Positions 52,485 to 61,090 of a DNA stretch of 64,000 bases are shown one piece after another. The notes under the pieces are model-generated. The model saw only the letters and a program-made list of their open reading frames with translations. It had not been told where the DNA came from and searched no databases. The stretch is from assembly GCA_963751835.1 (NCBI GenBank), contig CAVVWD010000009.1:1-64000 (forward strand), written 5' to 3'. The position numbers were made by a program, and so were the translations under genes. Position 1 is the stretch's first letter, and each line of letters begins with the position of its first letter. The DNA comes from JACVRW01 sp963751835. GTDB taxonomy: Bacteria; Actinomycetota; Thermoleophilia; Solirubrobacterales; Thermoleophilaceae.

Positions 52485-52645
52485 ATCCGGGGCGGCGGGA
52501 CGCAAGACGGGTAGGCAACTTTCGTTTCGGCGCGTGCTCTCGCCGCGGGCGTGCTCGCCGGAGTCGCGCGGTCGAGGCGCTCCGGGCCGGGACCGTCGGC
52601 GGGTGATCCGGCTCGAGAGAAGGCGGCCGGTCCCCTGCTGCGGGC

Positions 52646-52939
52646 TCAGGCCACCTTGCCGATGAGAGTCCGCATCTCCTCCCTGCTGAAAGCGCGGAGG
52701 GTCGTTGTGCGGACGTTGCCTTGCGCCGCGACCGACAGCAGCGCGGCGGCGAGCGTCTCGTCGTCAGGCGCCTCGACTGTCGCGACCATGTCGTGCGTAC
52801 CGAGCGTCCATAGGACGCCGGTGAAGCGGACGCCGAGGCTCTCGAACGCGCTCTCCGCGGCTTCGTAGCGGTCGACGGTGTCCTTGAAGTTGCTGACGCC
52901 CTGGTCGGTCCAGTCGATCAGCGCGACGTACGTGGGCAT
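52646..52939 (-). CDS. GYD-domain protein
   Basis: 97 aa from ATG 52939 with GGGGAGGACTCC directly upstream, a strong ribosome binding site. MPTYVALIDWTDQGVSNFKD then RYEAAESAFESLGVRFTGVL and TLGTHDMVATVEAPDDETLA are the GYD/ferredoxin-like alpha-beta pattern. Members are small cytoplasmic proteins with no agreed function. Stands alone between imuB and the 53148 gene. Confidence 0.85.
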   Translation of the reverse strand: MPTYVALIDWTDQGVSNFKDTVDRYEAAESAFESLGVRFTGVLWTLGTHDMVATVEAPDDETLAAALLSVAAQGNVRTTTLRAFSREEMRTLIGKVA

Positions 52940-53147
52940 GGAGTCCTCCCCTGGCAGCGATGACCACGCCGACGAGGAGGGTCTCGCACGGCGCGACACT
53001 CAAAGCAGCTCGACCCTAACCGGCGAATGGTCGGCAGGCAAGCGGCCGAAACCAAGTCACCGAATCTACGACGGCCTCCGCGTTGACGCGAGGCGCGGAG
53101 CTCCCAGCCCGAGCAGGAACTGCGCCAGGTAGGCCAAATCACTTCCC

Positions 53148-53819
53148 ATGCCCACGGCGCCGCGACGGCCGACGTACTTCAGCGGCCAGTTGCTGACCCC
53201 GGAGGTCCTTGAGGCGGAACAGTCCTATTTCTTGGGCGGGCGCCGTTCCGACAGTCGCCGGCTGCACGGCTGGGGGATCGTCTGCGGTCTCGGCGTGACG
53301 CCATCCGGCAGCGGCGGAGTAGTCATCGAGCCAGGACTCGCGATCGACGGGCTGGGCCGGGAGATCGTCGTGCCGGAGAGGCGCGAGATGCCCGATCCGC
53401 GCCAGCCGATCGATGACCGCGGCGACCCATGCGGCGACCCGGTCGACACCGACATGACCACGATCTGCCTGGCGTACGCCGAACGCCCCGAGGACGAGGG
53501 TGATCTCTCGCGCTTCGTGCGCGAGACGTACACGCTCGAAGTCCATCCGGGGCGCGCCGAACCTCCTCCGCGGAGCCCCGTTACCGAAGCAGTTCTCGCC
53601 GGGTCGTCAGCTGAAGTAGCCATGGCGCTGTGCGAAGCGGGCGTCGGCGAGGCTTGCGATCCGACGGAGCAGTGCGTGCCGATCGCGACGGTCGATTGGC
53701 AGAAGGGAGAGCTCGAGGTCGTGCTGTGCCCGCGCCGCATGGTCGCGACCACCGACGTCCTGCTCGAACTCATCCTGGGACTGGTCCAGCGGGTGCAAGC
53801 GCTGGAGCACCGAAGCTAG
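53148..53819 (+). CDS. 'YFxGQLL' protein, relative of contractile-injection cargo/baseplate proteins
   Basis: 223 aa. RRPTYFSGQLLTPEVLEAEQ followed by RLHGWGIVCGLGVTPSGSGG and IEPGLAIDGLGREIVVPE is a conserved N-terminal module I recall from proteins encoded near contractile injection systems and from lone actinobacterial genes. Cys-containing middle (GDPCGDPVDTDMTTICLAYA) and a helical C terminus (LLELILGLVQRVQALEHRS) that could form a coiled coil. No sheath, tube or other baseplate gene is nearby, so its role here is unknown. Confidence 0.6.
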   Translation: MPTAPRRPTYFSGQLLTPEVLEAEQSYFLGGRRSDSRRLHGWGIVCGLGVTPSGSGGVVIEPGLAIDGLGREIVVPERREMPDPRQPIDDRGDPCGDPVDTDMTTICLAYAERPEDEGDLSRFVRETYTLEVHPGRAEPPPRSPVTEAVLAGSSAEVAMALCEAGVGEACDPTEQCVPIATVDWQKGELEVVLCPRRMVATTDVLLELILGLVQRVQALEHRS

Positions 53820-53875
53820 CTGTACGAGCTGCCGCCCAGCGATCGAAACAGCGCCAGGGCACGCCCCCTTCTTCG

Positions 53876-54226
53876 CTAGTGCGGACCGCAGCTGGCGCGC
53901 ACGACAAGCTCGACGTCCAGAACGGTCCGGCTAGCACGAGGCTCGCCATCGCGGATCAGACGGTCGAGCGTTCGCATGGCTCGCAGGCCAATCTCGCGAG
54001 CGGGCACGGAGACGATCGTCAGCGGGGGATCGACGAGTGCTGCTGTGGGCGAATCGGTGAAGCCGACGATCGCGACGTCTCCCGGCACCTCCATCCCCCG
54101 CGACCTCGCTTCGGCGAAGACGCCGAGCGCGAGCACCTCCCCGGCGGCGAAGACGGCCGACGGGGGGTCGGGCAGCTGGAGGAGCTGCGCCAGCCCAGCA
54201 CCGCCCGGGAGCAAGGTGTAACCGCG
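53876..54226 (-). pseudogene. LacI-family regulator, C-terminal fragment
   Basis: 117 codons after a TGA at 54227-54229. Reads GYTLLPGGAGLAQLLQLPDP, SAVFAAGEVLALGVFAEARS, VPGDVAIVGFTDSPTAALVD, PPLTIVSVPAREIGLRAMRT and VELVVRASCGPH. These are the last third of a LacI periplasmic-binding-like sensor domain. The DNA-binding domain and most of the sensor are gone, so it is a remnant. Confidence 0.85.
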
Positions 54227-54363
54227 TCATCATTTGGTGGCGCCTCCTGCTCCAGATAGAGGGCCCGCTTCTCGAGCGCCGCGCGTGAAGTCGCGCCACT
54301 CCCCTCGCCGGGCGTTGGGCGCGTGAGAGTGCTTCCATGGCGTCGTTGCGCGAAGGAAGCGAC

Positions 54364-55317
54364 ATGAGGCGGCCGTGGCCGGAGATCGAGCCCGACGAGA
54401 CCGGGCTGCTTGATGTCGGCGATGGTCACCGGGTCTACTGGGAGGCCTGCGGCGCGCGTGGCGGCAAGCCGGCGGTGGTCCTGCACGGCGGCCCGGGCTC
54501 GGGCTGCGGGCCCTCGTGGCGCCGGCTGTTCGACCCGCGGGCCTATCGCGTGGTTCTGTTCGACCAACGCGGTTGCGGCAGGAGCATTCCGCACGCGAGC
54601 GAGCCGGATGTCGACCTGGCGACGAACACGACGCACCACCTCATCGCGGACATCGAGCGGCTGCGGCGCCATCTGTCGATCGAGCGCTGGCTCGTGCTCG
54701 GTGGCTCGTGGGGCTCGACCCTGGCCCTGGCGTACGGCGAGCGCCATCCCGACCGCGTCACCGAGATGCTGCTGTTCTCGGTGACCACGACGACGCGCCG
54801 CGAGGTCGAGTGGGTCACGCGGGACGCCGGCCGCTTCTTCCCGGCGGAGTGGAGGCGGTTTCGGGACGGCGTCCCGGGTCCGGAGCGCGACGGCAGCCTC
54901 GTCGAGGCCTACAACCGGCTGCTGCTCGACCCGGACCCCGCGGTGCACGACCAGGCGGCACGGGACTGGTGCGCGTGGGAGGACGCGCACGTCAGGACGC
55001 GACCCGACGACCCGCCCGACTCACGCTACGACGACCCGGTCTTTCGGCTGGGCTTCGCGCGGCTGGTGACGCACTACTGGCGCAACGCCGCATGGCTGCC
55101 AGATGGCGCTCTGCTCCGAGACATCGAGAAGTTGGCCGACATCCCGGCCGTCCTGATCCACGGGCGCCTCGACCTGAGCTCGCCGTTGGACGTGCCGTGG
55201 ACGCTCGCAGAACTGTGGGGCGCCGGCGAGCTCGTGGTGGTCGATGACGTCGGCCATGCTCGCGGCCCCGCCATGACGACGGCGCTGATGGCGGCCACCG
55301 ACAGCTTCGCCGAGTGA
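54364..55317 (+). CDS. pip: Prolyl aminopeptidase
   Basis: 317 aa from ATG 54364 (GAAGGAAG upstream); an ATG nine codons earlier is weaker. Alpha/beta hydrolase, family S33: oxyanion HGGPGSGCGP, FDQRGCGRS, nucleophile S115 in LGGSWGSTLALAYGE, Asp in HGRLDLSSP and His in VDDVGHAR. The Arg/Asn-containing PHASEPDVDLATNTTHHL segment is typical of Pip. Cleaves N-terminal proline. Convergent with the TSUP gene 19 bp later. Confidence 0.92.
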   Translation: MRRPWPEIEPDETGLLDVGDGHRVYWEACGARGGKPAVVLHGGPGSGCGPSWRRLFDPRAYRVVLFDQRGCGRSIPHASEPDVDLATNTTHHLIADIERLRRHLSIERWLVLGGSWGSTLALAYGERHPDRVTEMLLFSVTTTTRREVEWVTRDAGRFFPAEWRRFRDGVPGPERDGSLVEAYNRLLLDPDPAVHDQAARDWCAWEDAHVRTRPDDPPDSRYDDPVFRLGFARLVTHYWRNAAWLPDGALLRDIEKLADIPAVLIHGRLDLSSPLDVPWTLAELWGAGELVVVDDVGHARGPAMTTALMAATDSFAE

Positions 55318-55336
55318 TCAGACCCTCACGGAGGGC

Positions 55337-56071
55337 TCAGACGAGCCCGGCCACCAGGCTCGCCGCCCCCGTGCAAAGCACGAGCGCGAGCGCGATCCCG
55401 AAGAAGCGCTCCGGGTCGAGCCGCCGGAAGGCGAGCGCTCCGAGCACGTGTCCGGCGAGCACGAGGCCGAGGAGCGGCGCCACGACACCGGCGTCGAGCG
55501 AGCCGCTCCCCTCGGCGGCGACCAGCACGACCCAGCCGGCGAGGTTGAGCGCGAGGAAGCTCGCGGCGAGCGTGGCGCGGAACTCCGCCGGCCGGACCCC
55601 GTGGGCCTCCAGCCACAGAACGATCGGTGGTCCGCTTACGCTGATCGAGGTCGTGAGCGTCCCGCTCAGGAACCCGACCGCCCAGCCGGCCGCCGCCGGC
55701 AGCTCCGCCCGGCGGCGCTCGCCGCTCGCCGCTCGCCGCGCGACGAGCTGCCACGCACCGGCCGCGATCACCGCGAGGCCGACGATCACCTGAAGCGCCT
55801 CCTTCGAAAGCGCGGAGAGCAGCACAACCCCCACCACCAGCCCCGGCAGGGCGGCGACGAGCATCGGCGCGACGCGTCGCCAGTCGGCGTGCCAGCCGCC
55901 CTCGACCAGGACGAGCAGGTTGAGCGCCAGCCCGAGCACGAGCAGCGTGCCGACCGCCTCCTCCGGCTCGAGCACGGCGAACAGCGCCGGCGAGAGCACG
56001 AGCGCGAAGCCGAAGCCGGTCGCGGACTGGATGAAGGCGCCGACCAGGGCGGCGATCGCCGCCAGCCCCAT
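55337..56071 (-). CDS. TSUP-family membrane permease (TauE/SafE)
   Basis: 244 aa, seven or eight hydrophobic helices. The two-repeat TSUP pattern is visible: GAFIQSATGFGFALVLSPAL in the first half and GFLSGTLTTSISVSGPPIVL in the second. Members export sulfite, sulfoacetate or related organic anions; the substrate here is open. The ATG overlaps the pepQ stop (TAATG), so it is coupled to the aro-pepQ operon. Confidence 0.9.
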   Translation of the reverse strand: MGLAAIAALVGAFIQSATGFGFALVLSPALFAVLEPEEAVGTLLVLGLALNLLVLVEGGWHADWRRVAPMLVAALPGLVVGVVLLSALSKEALQVIVGLAVIAAGAWQLVARRAASGERRRAELPAAAGWAVGFLSGTLTTSISVSGPPIVLWLEAHGVRPAEFRATLAASFLALNLAGWVVLVAAEGSGSLDAGVVAPLLGLVLAGHVLGALAFRRLDPERFFGIALALVLCTGAASLVAGLV

Positions 56072-57156
56072 TACTCGATTGTCACCAGGTCCTTCGGGAA
56101 GCCGGTCAGGATGTCGGGCTCGCCGTCGCCGACGATCACGAGGTCCTCGATCCGCACGCCCACCTCGCCGGGCACGTAAACGCCGGGCTCGACGGTCACG
56201 GCGGTGCCGCTCTGGAGCTCCCCCTCCGCCGTCTTGCCCAGCCTCGGGGCCTCGTGGACCTCGAGCCCCACGCCGTGACCGAGCCCGTGGCCGAAGTGCT
56301 CCGCGTGGCCGGCCGCGTCGATCAGGTCGCGCGCCACCGCGTCGACCCGCGCGCAGGACGCGCCGGCGCGCACGGCCGCGAGCGCCTCCTCTTGCGCCCG
56401 CCGCACGAGCTCGTAGATCTCGAGCGCGGAGTCGTCGATCGGGCCAGTGGCGAACGTGCGCGTGCAGTCCGAGCAGTAGCCGTCCACCTTGGCGCCCATG
56501 TCGATTACGACGAGCGTCCCGCGCGGGATCTCGACGTCCCGGGGCTCGGCGTGCGGGAGGGCGCCGTGCGCTCCTCCGGCCACGATCGGCGGGAACGAGG
56601 GACCGTCGGCGCCGCGATCCTCCATGAACCTGGCGAGCGCGATCGCCACCTCGCGCTCGGTGCGCCCGGAGAGCCCGTCGTCGCGGAGCGACTCGTAGGC
56701 CTCGGTCGCCAGCTCCGCGGCCGCTCGCATGGCGGCCACCTCGGAGGCGTCCTTGACGGCGCGCAGGTCCTCGACGAGCCCACCGGCCGCCACCAGCTCC
56801 ACGCCGTCGGGGAGCTTCTCCCCGAGCTTGGCGTGCGAGGAGACGCTCATGTGCCCGTCGTCAAAGCCGGCGCGGCCGCGCAGCCGCTCGGCGAATCCGG
56901 CGAGCATGTCCCGCCCGATCTCCTGCGATTCGAACCCCTGCACCTGCTCAGCGGCCTGCTCGACGTAGCGGAAGTCGGTTAGGAAGAGCCTCTCGTCCGG
57001 CGTGACGACGCAGGCGCCGTTCGTCCCGGTGAAGCCGGTGAGGTAGCGCACGTTCACGAGGTTCGTTACGAGCAGGCAGTCGAGCCCGCGCTCCTCGATC
57101 AGGCCGATGAGCCGGTCGGTCCTCGCCTCTACGAGCCCCGCCGCCTGCACGTTCAT
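56071..57156 (-). CDS. pepQ: Xaa-Pro aminopeptidase/dipeptidase (M24)
   Basis: 361 aa. Creatinase N-terminal domain (RYLTGFTGTNGACVVTPDE) plus pita-bread catalytic domain with dinuclear metal ligands: Asp pair in VVIDMGAKVDGYCSDCTRTF, His in FGHGLGHGVGLEVHEAP, Glu in TVEPGVYVPGEVG and Glu in VRIEDLVIV. Cleaves the bond before proline. The stop of aroQ overlaps its start (ATGA). The pepQ-after-aroQ order is standard in actinobacteria, where efp would come next. Confidence 0.94.
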   Translation of the reverse strand: MNVQAAGLVEARTDRLIGLIEERGLDCLLVTNLVNVRYLTGFTGTNGACVVTPDERLFLTDFRYVEQAAEQVQGFESQEIGRDMLAGFAERLRGRAGFDDGHMSVSSHAKLGEKLPDGVELVAAGGLVEDLRAVKDASEVAAMRAAAELATEAYESLRDDGLSGRTEREVAIALARFMEDRGADGPSFPPIVAGGAHGALPHAEPRDVEIPRGTLVVIDMGAKVDGYCSDCTRTFATGPIDDSALEIYELVRRAQEEALAAVRAGASCARVDAVARDLIDAAGHAEHFGHGLGHGVGLEVHEAPRLGKTAEGELQSGTAVTVEPGVYVPGEVGVRIEDLVIVGDGEPDILTGFPKDLVTIE

Positions 57157-57593
57157 CCCTGCATCGCCTCCTTGAGCATCGCGAGCGCTTCACGGTACCC
57201 ATCCACGCCCTTGCCCTGCACGCAACCGACGCAGAGGTCGCGGATCACCGACACGCGCCGCCATTCCTCGCGCTCGTCGACGGCCGAGAGGTGCACCTCG
57301 ACGGCGGGCAGCGCCGCCAACTCGAGCGCGTCGCGGATCGCCCAGGAGTAGTGCGTCCAGGCGCCCGGGTTGAGCAGGACGCCGTCCGAGCTCTCCCCCG
57401 CGCGATGCAGGAACTCGCAGTACTCGCCCTCGTGGTTCGTCTGGTAGAAGCTCGCCTCGAGCCCGAGCTCGCGCGCGAAGCCCTGGACCTTGACCTCGAG
57501 CTCCATGAGCTTGAGCCCGCCGTAGTGGGCCGCGGGGCGGCGGCCGAGCACGTCGAAGTTGACGCCGTGGAGCACCTCGACGCGCGTCTTCAC
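57153..57593 (-). CDS. aroQ: Type II 3-dehydroquinate dehydratase
   Basis: 146 aa. Third step of the shikimate pathway. Blocks: HGVNFDVLGRRPAAHYGG (the usual GPNLNLLG is GVNFDVLG, a divergent form), YQTNHEGEYCEFLH, LLNPGAWTHYSWAIRDAL (Asn and catalytic His), VEVHLSAVDEREEWRR. The active-site Tyr (HYGG), Asn, His and Arg are present. Start overlaps the aroKB stop as ATGA and its stop overlaps pepQ, so all three are coupled. Confidence 0.92.
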   Translation of the reverse strand: MKTRVEVLHGVNFDVLGRRPAAHYGGLKLMELEVKVQGFARELGLEASFYQTNHEGEYCEFLHRAGESSDGVLLNPGAWTHYSWAIRDALELAALPAVEVHLSAVDEREEWRRVSVIRDLCVGCVQGKGVDGYREALAMLKEAMQG

Positions 57594-59119
57594 CCGGCGT
57601 GCACCTCCTCGACCGCGATGCGCAGCATCTTCGGGTCCGGCTCGTGCCCCGGGGTGACCTCGCCGGGCGCCTCCACGAGCACGAACGGCACCCGTCCGCC
57701 CGTGCGCTTCTTGTCGCGTTCGACGAGCTCGAGCACCTCGTCCACCGAGGCCCCGGCGAAGGCGAGCGGCAGGCCGCGCGCCGCCAGCAGATCGGCGACC
57801 TCGGCGCGCAGGGGCTCGCGGCCGGAGAGACGCAGCGCGACGAGCAGCCCGATGCCGACCGCCTCGCCGTGGCGGTAGCGCCCATAAGAGGTGGCGGCCT
57901 CGATCGCGTGGCCGACCGTATGGCCGAGGTTCAGCACCTGGCGTCGCCCCGCGTCACGCTCGTCGGCGGCGACCACGGCGAGCTTCGTGCGCAGGCAACC
58001 CAGGATCACCTGGGCATCGACCTCCTCCCCTCTGCGTACGCGCGACCACAGCGTGCCGCCGGCGATCAGCGCCGTCTTCACGACCTCCACGTAGCCGGCG
58101 CCGAGCTCCTCGGGCGGGAGCGTGGCCAGCAGCGCCGGATCGCAGAGGACGGCGGCCGGTTGGTGGAACGCGCCCGCGTAGTTCTTGCCCTCCGGCAGGT
58201 CGACCCCCGTCTTCCCGCCGTAGGCCGAGTCGACCTGGGCCACGAGCGTCGTCGGCACCTGAACGTGGCCCATCCCGCGCTGGTACACGGCGGCGCAGAA
58301 GCCGGCAAGGTCGCCGACCACGCCGCCGCCCACCGCGACCACGAGATCGCCGCGCTCGGCACCCGCCGTGGCCAGCCGGCGCAGCACCGACTCGGCTCCT
58401 GTCAGCGTCTTCTCCTCCTCCCCGGGGCGAATGACGATCCGCTCGTCACCGTCGAAGGGAACGGCACGCGCCACGTTCTCGTCGGTCACCACGAAGCGCC
58501 GCCTCGCGCGCGGGTAGAAGAAGCCGGAGGCTACGAGGCCCTCCCCCAGGAAGACCGGGTACTCGCCCGAGGCGGCGTACGCCCACACGAGCCGGGTGCC
58601 GGCCGGCGCCTCCGCGAGCGCTTCGAGCGCCGGCAGCGCGCGCCGGATGCCCTCGCGCTGGCCCGGCGGCATGATCACGTCGGCGACCGACTCGTAGAGC
58701 GCCGCGCGGTCGGAGTGCAGCCGGGCGAAGCGGGCGGGATCGCGGGCGAGCGGGCGGCCGTGGTTCGACGCTCGGCGCCACGCCTCCTCGGGCTCGACCT
58801 CCAGGTGCACGACGGTGTGCGCGGCGAGCGCCTCGCGCACGCGCTCGGATGCGAGGGCTCCACCGCCGAGGGCGACCACCCGGGCATCCGGCCGCTCGAG
58901 CAGCTCAAGCACCACCTCTTCCTCGCGCGCGCGAAAGGCGGGCTCCCCCTCGCGGTCGAAGAACGACTCGATTGGCTCTCCCAGCCGCTGCTCCAGCACG
59001 CGGTCCGAATCGAGTGCCTCGTGACCCAGGCCGGCCGCCAGCGCCCGCGCGCTGGTCGACTTGCCCGCCCCCATGAACCCAACGAGGACGAGGGCCCCGC
59101 CGGCTATCCGCGCCTCCAA
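57590..59119 (-). CDS. aroKB: Shikimate kinase / 3-dehydroquinate synthase fusion
   Basis: 509 aa bifunctional protein. Residues 1-165 are shikimate kinase: P-loop LVGFMGAGKSTSARAL, DSDRVLEQRLGEPI, FRAREEEVV, VVALGGGAL and the lid RPLARDP. From about 172 on is dehydroquinate synthase with the NAD site VAVGGGVVGDLAGFCAAVYQ, QVPTTLVAQVDSAYGGKTGV, zinc/base region GYVEVVKTALI and LNLGHTVGHAIE, and YRHGEAVGIG. In most bacteria aroK and aroB are separate. The frame is continuous and both active sites look intact. It overlaps aroC by 16 bp. Confidence 0.95.
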   Translation of the reverse strand: MEARIAGGALVLVGFMGAGKSTSARALAAGLGHEALDSDRVLEQRLGEPIESFFDREGEPAFRAREEEVVLELLERPDARVVALGGGALASERVREALAAHTVVHLEVEPEEAWRRASNHGRPLARDPARFARLHSDRAALYESVADVIMPPGQREGIRRALPALEALAEAPAGTRLVWAYAASGEYPVFLGEGLVASGFFYPRARRRFVVTDENVARAVPFDGDERIVIRPGEEEKTLTGAESVLRRLATAGAERGDLVVAVGGGVVGDLAGFCAAVYQRGMGHVQVPTTLVAQVDSAYGGKTGVDLPEGKNYAGAFHQPAAVLCDPALLATLPPEELGAGYVEVVKTALIAGGTLWSRVRRGEEVDAQVILGCLRTKLAVVAADERDAGRRQVLNLGHTVGHAIEAATSYGRYRHGEAVGIGLLVALRLSGREPLRAEVADLLAARGLPLAFAGASVDEVLELVERDKKRTGGRVPFVLVEAPGEVTPGHEPDPKMLRIAVEEVHAG

Positions 59120-60270
59120 CCGATGCGCTCCTCGTAGGCGCGCAGCGCCGCGCGCACGTCGTCCAGATGGTCGCCGCCGAACTTGTCGCGGTACGCGGAA
59201 GCGAGCACCAGCGCCACCATCGCCTCACCGACCACCCCGGCGGCCGGCACGGTGCAGGAGTCCGTGCGCTCGCGGAGCGCCTGCGCCGGCTCCTTGGTCT
59301 CGATGTCGACGGAGCGCAGCGGCTTGGTGAGCGTCGGCAGCGGCTTCATGGCGCCGACCACCACCAGCGGGTCGCCGGTCGTCATGCCCCCCTCGAGCCC
59401 GCCGGCGCGGTTGGTCTCGCGGTAATAGCCGCGCTGCTCGGAGAAGAAGATCTCGTCGTGGGCGAGCGAGCCCACGCGCTCGGCCAGTCCAAAGCCGTCC
59501 CCGATCCCCACGCCCTTCATCGCCTGGATCGACATGATCGCGCCCGCCAGGCGGCCGTCGAGCCGCTCCTCCCAGGAGATGTGCGAGCCGATTCCCGGCA
59601 CCAGCCCGAAGGCGATCACACCGAACACCCCGCCGAGCGACTCGTTCGCCTTCCGCGCGGCGTCGATCTCGGCCACCATTTCCTCGCTCGCCGCCGGGTC
59701 GAGGCAGCGGACGGGCGATTCGTCCACGCCGTCGAAGTCCTCTGGGCTGAGCCCGTCGCGCTCCGGCGCCTCGACGCTGCCAATACGCGTGACGTGCGAG
59801 CGAACCTCCACGCCGAGCGCTCTCAGGAAGGCCTTGGCCAGCGCGCCGGCGCCCACCCGCGCGGCTGTCTCGCGCGCCGACGCGCGCTCGAGCACGTTGC
59901 GCACGTCGCTGAATCCGAACTTCTGGATCCCCGCGAGGTCGGCGTGCCCGGGCCGCGGCAGGTGCACTTCCTCGACCTCCGCTTCCACCGGCCACGGGTT
60001 CATCCGCTCCTCCCAGTTCTGGTAGTCGCGGTTAACGATCCGGAGCGCGACGGGGCTGCCGAGGGTCCGGCCATGGCGAACGCCGGACGTGACCTCGGCG
60101 CGGTCCTTCTCGATCTTCATCCGGCCGCCGCGACCGTGGCCGAGCTGCCTGCGCGCGAGGTCGCGGTCGATGTCCTCGGGCCTGAGCTCGAGGCCCGCCG
60201 GCAGGCCCTCGACGACCGCGGTGAGACCCGGGCCGTGGGATTCACCGGCGGTTACGAAGCGGAACGACAT
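59104..60270 (-). CDS. aroC: Chorismate synthase
   Basis: 388 aa from ATG 60270 (MSFRFVTAGESHGPGL); a GTG at 60279 is also in frame. Final shikimate-pathway enzyme, FMN-dependent. Signature blocks GESHGPGLTAVVEGLPAG, LGHGRGGRMKIEKDRAEVTS, GVRHGRTLGSPVAL, RPGHADLAGIQKFG and GMTTGDPLVVVGAMKP are intact. First gene of aroC-aroKB-aroQ-pepQ-TSUP. The promoter region is occupied by the inverted-repeat element. Confidence 0.96.
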   Translation of the reverse strand: MSFRFVTAGESHGPGLTAVVEGLPAGLELRPEDIDRDLARRQLGHGRGGRMKIEKDRAEVTSGVRHGRTLGSPVALRIVNRDYQNWEERMNPWPVEAEVEEVHLPRPGHADLAGIQKFGFSDVRNVLERASARETAARVGAGALAKAFLRALGVEVRSHVTRIGSVEAPERDGLSPEDFDGVDESPVRCLDPAASEEMVAEIDAARKANESLGGVFGVIAFGLVPGIGSHISWEERLDGRLAGAIMSIQAMKGVGIGDGFGLAERVGSLAHDEIFFSEQRGYYRETNRAGGLEGGMTTGDPLVVVGAMKPLPTLTKPLRSVDIETKEPAQALRERTDSCTVPAAGVVGEAMVALVLASAYRDKFGGDHLDDVRAALRAYEERIGWRRG

Positions 60271-60286
60271 GCCGTCCACACCCTAC

Positions 60287-60605
60287 GCACCACCCCCGTC
60301 TCGCTTCCCGTTGGCTCTGGCACGCGGTTGGTCTCCGCCGGCCGGGTCAGGGCTGGGGAAGGGGTCTGGAACATCGGCCGCTGCGGGTCGGCAAACAATC
60401 TTCGGCAGATCCAGTGCGTTCCCGAATGTGCATCGGCACCGCCAGTCCTGACTGCTCCTCGGCCATGAAGTCGGAATCCGGCGCCCGAACGATCTTCGGT
60501 AAGTGGCGGGTCCGCCGCGGCCGAGGGAGCACCACCCCTTACCCAGCCCATACGCGAGACCAACCCGGCGCCACGACCCAACGGGAAGCGAGAGGGTACG
60601 CACCA
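60287..60605. repeat. Intergenic inverted-repeat element, copy 2
   Basis: Fills the 335-bp gap between aroC and the VOC gene; no gene is seen in it. The right arm (about 60528-60600) contains CCCCTTACCCAGCCC, GAGACCAACCCGGCGCCA and AACGGGAAGCGAGAG. The reverse complement of 60291-60372 gives CCCCTTCCCCAGCCC, GAGACCAACCG and AACGGGAAGCGAGA in the same order. Thus two arms of about 75-100 bp face each other around a 150-bp centre. The right half also matches 36884-36988 directly. Confidence 0.75.
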
Positions 60606-60995
60606 CTAGGCCGCGGCTTCGGTGAGCGCCATCGTGTTGCCGTCGGGGTCCTTGACCCAGGCGGCCCTGAAGCGGCCGGAATCGAAGACGCCGCGCTCGT
60701 CGGTCTTGATCCCGGGCTGGTCGTACCGCTCGAAGGCCACGCCGCGCGACGCGAGCTCGTCCATCAGCTGGTCGAGGTCATCGACGAACCAGCCCGCCAC
60801 CGTGGCCGGGGACTTACCCGCGTTCTCCGGCGAGAGATAGACGAAGATCGCGGTCCCATCCGCGCACGGATAGGTAACGCCCTGTTCCTCCTCCTCCCCG
60901 AGCACGAGCCCCAGCTGGTGCCCGTAGAAGCGCTTTGCCCTGTCGAGGTCGGATACCGCCAGCACCGCCTGGACGCGGCAGTCGCTCAATCCCAT
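60606..60995 (-). CDS. VOC (glyoxalase/bleomycin resistance) superfamily protein
   Basis: 129 aa from ATG 60995, with AAGGAGG 5 nt upstream. Paired beta-alpha-beta-beta-beta modules: VLAVSDLDRAKRFYGHQLGL, VTYPCADGTAIFVYLSPENA, VAGWFVDDLDQLMDELASRG and AWVKDPDGNTMALTEAA. The usual metal Glu/His positions cannot all be assigned. Enzyme or binding function unknown. The frame is open for 35 codons upstream without homology. Confidence 0.88.
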   Translation of the reverse strand: MGLSDCRVQAVLAVSDLDRAKRFYGHQLGLVLGEEEEQGVTYPCADGTAIFVYLSPENAGKSPATVAGWFVDDLDQLMDELASRGVAFERYDQPGIKTDERGVFDSGRFRAAWVKDPDGNTMALTEAAA

Positions 60996-61090
60996 CGAAG
61001 CCTCCTTGGTGTGTGATGTCCAGTTTTCGTAACAGAAGCCGCGCGTGCGAAGTCCAACCGGGCTCGCGCGAGACCGGATATGGTCGCTCG

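Noticed and set aside
53050..53140. Minus-strand C-terminal-like reading DLAYLAQFLLGLGAPRLAS before the 53148 gene
   Set aside because: Too short and without a recognisable family; it could be a remnant but cannot be supported.
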